Assembly: GCA_900543275.1 (NCBI GenBank)
Contig: UQQL01000043.1
Coordinates: forward strand, 1 to 17,350
Reading direction: 5' to 3'
Length of the DNA: 17,350 bases
Source of the DNA: an uncultured Collinsella sp.
GTDB taxonomy: Bacteria > Actinomycetota > Coriobacteriia > Coriobacteriales > Coriobacteriaceae
Below are positions 13,712 through 17,350 of the stretch, piece by piece (position 1 is the first letter of the stretch; each line of letters starts with the position of its first letter). The position numbers and the translations under genes were made by a program. Below the pieces are notes generated by a model. The model saw only the letters and a program-made list of their open reading frames with translations, searched no databases and was not told where the DNA came from.

Positions 13712-16700
13712 ATGTCCAACGCACCCACGCACTCTGTCCACAGCGCAATCGCAACAGGTCCGCTGCTCCTGCTCCTCTTCCTGCTTTTCGGCTGTCTGGC
13801 ACCGGGAGCCGCATTTGCCGTCGATGGCTACGACCAGCTCGGCTTCCGCACTATTAGCGATGATTGTGGGCCCTTCTTCATCGGCAAGTATGAAGCTCAA
13901 GACGCCTCGATCGCCTACTGCATGAACCAGGAACGCCCCGGGCCCACCAAGCCGGGCGGTCCATGGCTCAACTTTGATCAAGGCTGGGTGTGGCTCGACG
14001 ACGAGTTCGCGGCAATCGTTTGTCACGGATATCCTACCGCCACGTCGTTTGGCGGTTACCATCTTTCACCCGATCGCGCCCGCGCCGCCACCCAGCTTGC
14101 CGTATGGATGCTCAACGGCACTACCCATGTCGACGGCACCTACTCCTACACGACCGCTCAGGGCAAAACCAAGAGCGGGCACTTTACCGCCGACAATGAA
14201 GTCGTGGCGGCTGCGCGGTGGCTCCACGACAGCGCAAAATCAGGAAGCATCAAAGCCGCTCCGCACCGCGCGCGGCGCTATATAGGAACCGTATCGGGCG
14301 GCAGCAAACGTCAAGACATGCTCTATGTACTGCCGGCGGTCTCTGTTTCCTTCCAAAAGCAGTCTGCAAACGCTGCCATTACCAGCGGAAACAATACTTA
14401 TCAGTTTGACGGGGCAACATTCGATGTTTTTGAGAGCGCCAGCGGCGCGCGTGTCGGCACCGTCCAGATGGACAGCAACGGTCGAGCGCAGGCAACACTC
14501 CTACCCAACACGGCATACTACCTAGTTGAGACAACAGCGCCAGCTGGTTATATCCCCCTGCACGATCGCATTGCCTTTACCACGACGAATAACGGCGGAT
14601 ACGTCACCATTGATGAACAACCCGGCACCATTACCTTGCGCATTGTAAAGCTCGACGCCGCAACGAATGCAGGCCCCCAAGTTGGAGCTTCGCTCGCAGG
14701 AGCAGAATTCGTGTGCGTATCGCAATCAACCCCTGGATGGACACAAACTCTCAGGACCGATGAAAGCGGTCGAGCTACCCTCACCGATGTCCCCCTGGGA
14801 ACCTTTACCATCTATGAATCGAAGGCGCCCGAGGGCTATTTGCCCTCCGGTGACAGTTGGTCTTACACCGTTGGAGCCGACCAACTCGGCGATTCAGGCG
14901 TGGTCGAGATCGAATCTCGCGTTTCCAATATCCCCATTGCGTTTGACCTTGAGATTTCCAAATTCAAGGACTACGGCAATAGCGATCAATCCGGCCTGGA
15001 GCAGCCGGCAGGAGATGTTGTCTTTGAGGTTGTCAGTAACAGCTCTCAGCAGGTTGTTGGCACACTGACTACAAACATCTATGGCTTTGCCTCCACCAAA
15101 GACCAGCCCGAAGCATGGTTCGGCACAGGCAAGCGACCAGCCGGTGTCCACGGAGCCGTCCCATACGACCGCGCCGGCTACACGGTTCGTGAGGTTCCGG
15201 AAACCGTCCCCGAGGGTTTTAAACGTGCGGGGGAATGGACCGTCGAGGCCAATCAGATTTCCGACGGCGCCGAGCTTCAATATATCGTGGACAACCACGC
15301 TCTGTCGACGCATCTCCAGATTGTAAAACGCGATGCCCAAACAGGCGCCTCTGTTCCCCTAGCCGGATTCACCTTCCAACTCCTCGACAGCAATCACAAA
15401 CCTGTCTCACAAACATGCTGGTATCCAGCACATAACGTAATGGACACCTTTACGACTGACGCGACCGGCACCGTCACACTGCCCGAATCGCTCGTGCCGG
15501 GCACCTATTATGTACGCGAAACCTCGGCCAAAGAGCCCTATCTTGTCGGCGGAGAGATCGAGGTAAACATACCCGCCGATATAAACCTAACGCCCGTTGC
15601 AATCGTCTCGTATTATGACCACGCCGCGACCGGAAACATCAGGATCGTTAAAACCGATGCCGTAGACGGCAGCAGCCTCGCGGGCGCCATCTTTGAGATC
15701 CGTGCCTCAGGTGATATCGTGCGCCCCGACGGTAGCATTGCCGCGCTCGACGGCGAGGCTGTCGCTACCGTCACGACGGATGAAACTGGAGAAGCACGCG
15801 CGGACGACCTCCCGCTGGGATCTGGCACCGCACGCTACGAGGTTGTCGAGACTCAAGCGCCGACCGGCTTCTTGCTCGACCGGACGCATCATATCGTCGA
15901 CCTTACCTATGCCGACCAGAAAACACCCGTTGTGGAAGCACGGCTTAACGTATCCGACGATTACACCAAGGTTGATATCTCCAAGGTCGATGCAAGCGGA
16001 GAGCAGGAAGTGAAAGGCGCACAGCTCACCTTATATGGTCCCGATAAAACCGAAATAGACTCCTGGACCTCATCCGACAAGCCGCACCGCATCGAACATC
16101 TTGCACCCGGCACCTACTCGTTGCGCGAAACGATGTCTCCGCGGACCCATGACCTTGCCGAGGAGATAACGTTTGAAATAAAGGATACGGGAGAAGTCCA
16201 ATCCGTCGCGATGAAGGATGCGCCCATCGAGATCAAAGGACAGGTCGACAAGCGTCAGGAACTTGTCCAACCTATCGGGAAGGGTCTGTTGGCTAACGGC
16301 GATGGAAAAAACCGCGCCGCGATGCAAACCAATACGGATGGGCTTTTCTCCTATACCATCGATGCTCGAAACGATTCCGCTACTTGGGTTGATGAGTTTA
16401 CGATTACCGATGATCTTGAGTGCGCCAAAGACGGCACGGCGAGATTCGTCTCAATCGAAACCCCCGTCGCCATCGGCGACCTCAACGGTCTGTGCAACGT
16501 GTGGTATCGCACGACGCCGTTGGACTCGACAGACGTCGATGAGCCGGCAAACGCGACGCTTGACGATGGGCACGAAAATCCTTGGCTTGAGTCCGACGAA
16601 GTAAAAGAGAGTCTGGGTGAAGATTGCCGCCTCGTCGATTACGACGGCTGGCACCTCTGGAAGGCGGATGTCTCGACCACGGAATCCGCCACACTCGAGG

Positions 16701-17143
16701 CGAAAGAACTCGACCTTGCATCCAATACCGTCGTGACGGGCATTCGCATTGAATACGGTGCGGTAGCCGCCGACTTTACGACTCGAAGCGATACGGATTC
16801 TTGGACCCGTGATGATCTCAAAGATGAGCACGACGACCTTGACGATGCCAAAGCAATCCTTGGCACAGATGCTCGGGGCGCAGTCGTGCACATGCAGGCA
16901 ACGTCGGCTTACACACCCCAAACTGCACTCACCAACAGCGCACGCGTCGATCTTTGCCGCAACGGCGGCGGCGATAAACTTGAGTCACATGACGAGGACA
17001 GTGTCATTCAACGCTGTACCCTACCGCAGGACCTACCGGCAACAGGATCAGCTCCCATCGCCGCTTGCATCACCGCGCTCCTGACCTCGGGTGCCGCAGC
17101 CCTATGGTTCGCTCGCCTTAGGTCAATCCCAAAGAAGCGCTAG
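13712..17143 (+). CDS. LPXTG cell-wall adhesin with thioester and CnaB domains
   Basis: A 1143-residue surface protein. A signal peptide ends at about AFA36. The N-terminal thioester domain has the paired motifs AYCMN (Cys70) and ATQLAVW (Gln128), the Cys-Gln pair that forms an internal thioester able to react with host amines. Six SpaA/CnaB-like beta-sandwich domains follow, at about 212-300, 306-405, 410-528, 533-632, 641-748 and 752-842. Most start with I(V/S)K and end with an E-box such as YYLVETTAPAGY, TIYESKAPEGY or YEVVETQAPTGF; the Lys and Glu suggest intramolecular isopeptide bonds. A distinct region spans 843-1105. The sortase signal is LPATG (1108-1112), followed by a hydrophobic helix and RLRSIPKKR. 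The ATG has AAGGAG five bases before it. No sortase or second pilin gene is in the window, and no pilin-type WxxxVxVYPK motif was seen, so a monomeric wall-anchored adhesin is more likely than a pilus. Confidence 0.95.
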   Translation: MSNAPTHSVHSAIATGPLLLLLFLLFGCLAPGAAFAVDGYDQLGFRTISDDCGPFFIGKYEAQDASIAYCMNQERPGPTKPGGPWLNFDQGWVWLDDEFAAIVCHGYPTATSFGGYHLSPDRARAATQLAVWMLNGTTHVDGTYSYTTAQGKTKSGHFTADNEVVAAARWLHDSAKSGSIKAAPHRARRYIGTVSGGSKRQDMLYVLPAVSVSFQKQSANAAITSGNNTYQFDGATFDVFESASGARVGTVQMDSNGRAQATLLPNTAYYLVETTAPAGYIPLHDRIAFTTTNNGGYVTIDEQPGTITLRIVKLDAATNAGPQVGASLAGAEFVCVSQSTPGWTQTLRTDESGRATLTDVPLGTFTIYESKAPEGYLPSGDSWSYTVGADQLGDSGVVEIESRVSNIPIAFDLEISKFKDYGNSDQSGLEQPAGDVVFEVVSNSSQQVVGTLTTNIYGFASTKDQPEAWFGTGKRPAGVHGAVPYDRAGYTVREVPETVPEGFKRAGEWTVEANQISDGAELQYIVDNHALSTHLQIVKRDAQTGASVPLAGFTFQLLDSNHKPVSQTCWYPAHNVMDTFTTDATGTVTLPESLVPGTYYVRETSAKEPYLVGGEIEVNIPADINLTPVAIVSYYDHAATGNIRIVKTDAVDGSSLAGAIFEIRASGDIVRPDGSIAALDGEAVATVTTDETGEARADDLPLGSGTARYEVVETQAPTGFLLDRTHHIVDLTYADQKTPVVEARLNVSDDYTKVDISKVDASGEQEVKGAQLTLYGPDKTEIDSWTSSDKPHRIEHLAPGTYSLRETMSPRTHDLAEEITFEIKDTGEVQSVAMKDAPIEIKGQVDKRQELVQPIGKGLLANGDGKNRAAMQTNTDGLFSYTIDARNDSATWVDEFTITDDLECAKDGTARFVSIETPVAIGDLNGLCNVWYRTTPLDSTDVDEPANATLDDGHENPWLESDEVKESLGEDCRLVDYDGWHLWKADVSTTESATLEAKELDLASNTVVTGIRIEYGAVAADFTTRSDTDSWTRDDLKDEHDDLDDAKAILGTDARGAVVHMQATSAYTPQTALTNSARVDLCRNGGGDKLESHDEDSVIQRCTLPQDLPATGSAPIAACITALLTSGAAALWFARLRSIPKKR

Positions 17144-17149
17144 CACGAT

Positions 17150-17188
17150 GAAAAAGCGGACGAGCCAGTCCCCCGGCTCGCCCGCTTT
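17150..17188. terminator. bidirectional terminator between convergent genes
   Basis: AAAGCGG and GAGCC pair with GGCTC and CCGCTTT around AGTCCCC, with a small mismatch. The minus strand ends in TTTTTC and the plus strand in TTTC, so it is stronger for the minus-strand gene. It lies just after the adhesin stop and before the stop of the convergent gene. Confidence 0.8.
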
Positions 17189-17209
17189 CAATCATTTAAA
17201 TCGCCGCAT

Positions 17210-17350
17210 CTACTCTGCAGACGAAGATCCACCATCAACGATTGCTTGCTCGGACTCAGGAATCCCATCGGCACCCGTGCTCTGTTCTTGCTCCACCTCT
17301 TCGCTGATTGCGGAGGCGGGGGTCGAGCCCTTCGCGCCCACGATGTAGGC
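17210..17350 (-). CDS. C-terminal end of an unidentified protein (partial)
   Basis: Forty-six codons and a TAG stop (17212-17210), open to the window edge. The visible part starts AYIVGAKGS and continues as an acidic, Ser/Gly/Glu-rich tail ending DGGSSSAE. Tails like this are usually disordered and not diagnostic. A terminator follows at 17150-17188, which supports a real gene end. The start and family lie outside the window. Confidence 0.6.
   Translation of the reverse strand, partial: AYIVGAKGSTPASAISEEVEQEQSTGADGIPESEQAIVDGGSSSAE

Overview
The window reads as part of a chromosome from a high-GC Gram-positive gut actinobacterium, most likely a Collinsella-like member of the Coriobacteriia. 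This is inference from GC content, an LPATG wall-anchored CnaB adhesin, actinobacterial-style two-component and purine genes, and frequent GTG starts; no marker gene here fixes the taxon. Almost every gene lies on the minus strand. The one clear exception is the large surface adhesin on the plus strand at the right end.

Layout, left to right. 1-359 has no convincing gene. Its first ~60 bases, read on the minus strand, look like an rRNA operon leader or spacer. 360-717 holds a T-arm-like palindrome with a terminator, and a doubtful 58-codon ORF. 718-1515 is an AT-richer TraX-family membrane protein gene. 1534-1784 holds a detached copy of the tRNA-Lys 3' end, a string of tiny hairpins, a T-arm-like palindrome, a terminator, and then the intact tRNA-Lys(TTT). 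1813-3093 is an M29 aminopeptidase. 3182-4645 is purC coupled to a small membrane protein gene. 4755-7054 is an OmpR-type response regulator and its sensor kinase. 7208-8682 is a TSCPD-domain protein overlapping by one base with a Tat-exported lipoprotein. 8796-11428 is a periplasmic amino-acid-binding-type protein overlapping by 4 bases with a membrane GGDEF protein. 11569-12915 is purB. 12916-13414 holds two extra copies of the tRNA-Gly 3' end, hairpins, a terminator and the intact tRNA-Gly(CCC). 13712-17143 is a thioester-domain/CnaB/LPATG adhesin. 17210-17350 is the tail of an unidentified minus-strand gene, facing the adhesin across a bidirectional terminator.

Functionally, purC and purB are the purine-synthesis enzymes. 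The MprAB-like sensor pair and the binding-protein/GGDEF pair are two separate envelope-to-cytoplasm signalling modules. The adhesin is a candidate covalent host-binding fibre.

The least explained structure is at the two tRNA loci, about 11.6 kb apart. Each intact tRNA is followed downstream by a bidirectional-looking terminator, an inverted T-arm palindrome, an AAACGC/GCGTTT hairpin at nearly the same spacing (19-20 bases), a run of other short GC-rich hairpins, and then one or two exact copies of that tRNA's own 3' end. A diverged copy of the palindrome-terminator unit lies on the far side of the TraX gene. This looks like a repeat family or integrative element that uses tRNA 3' ends.
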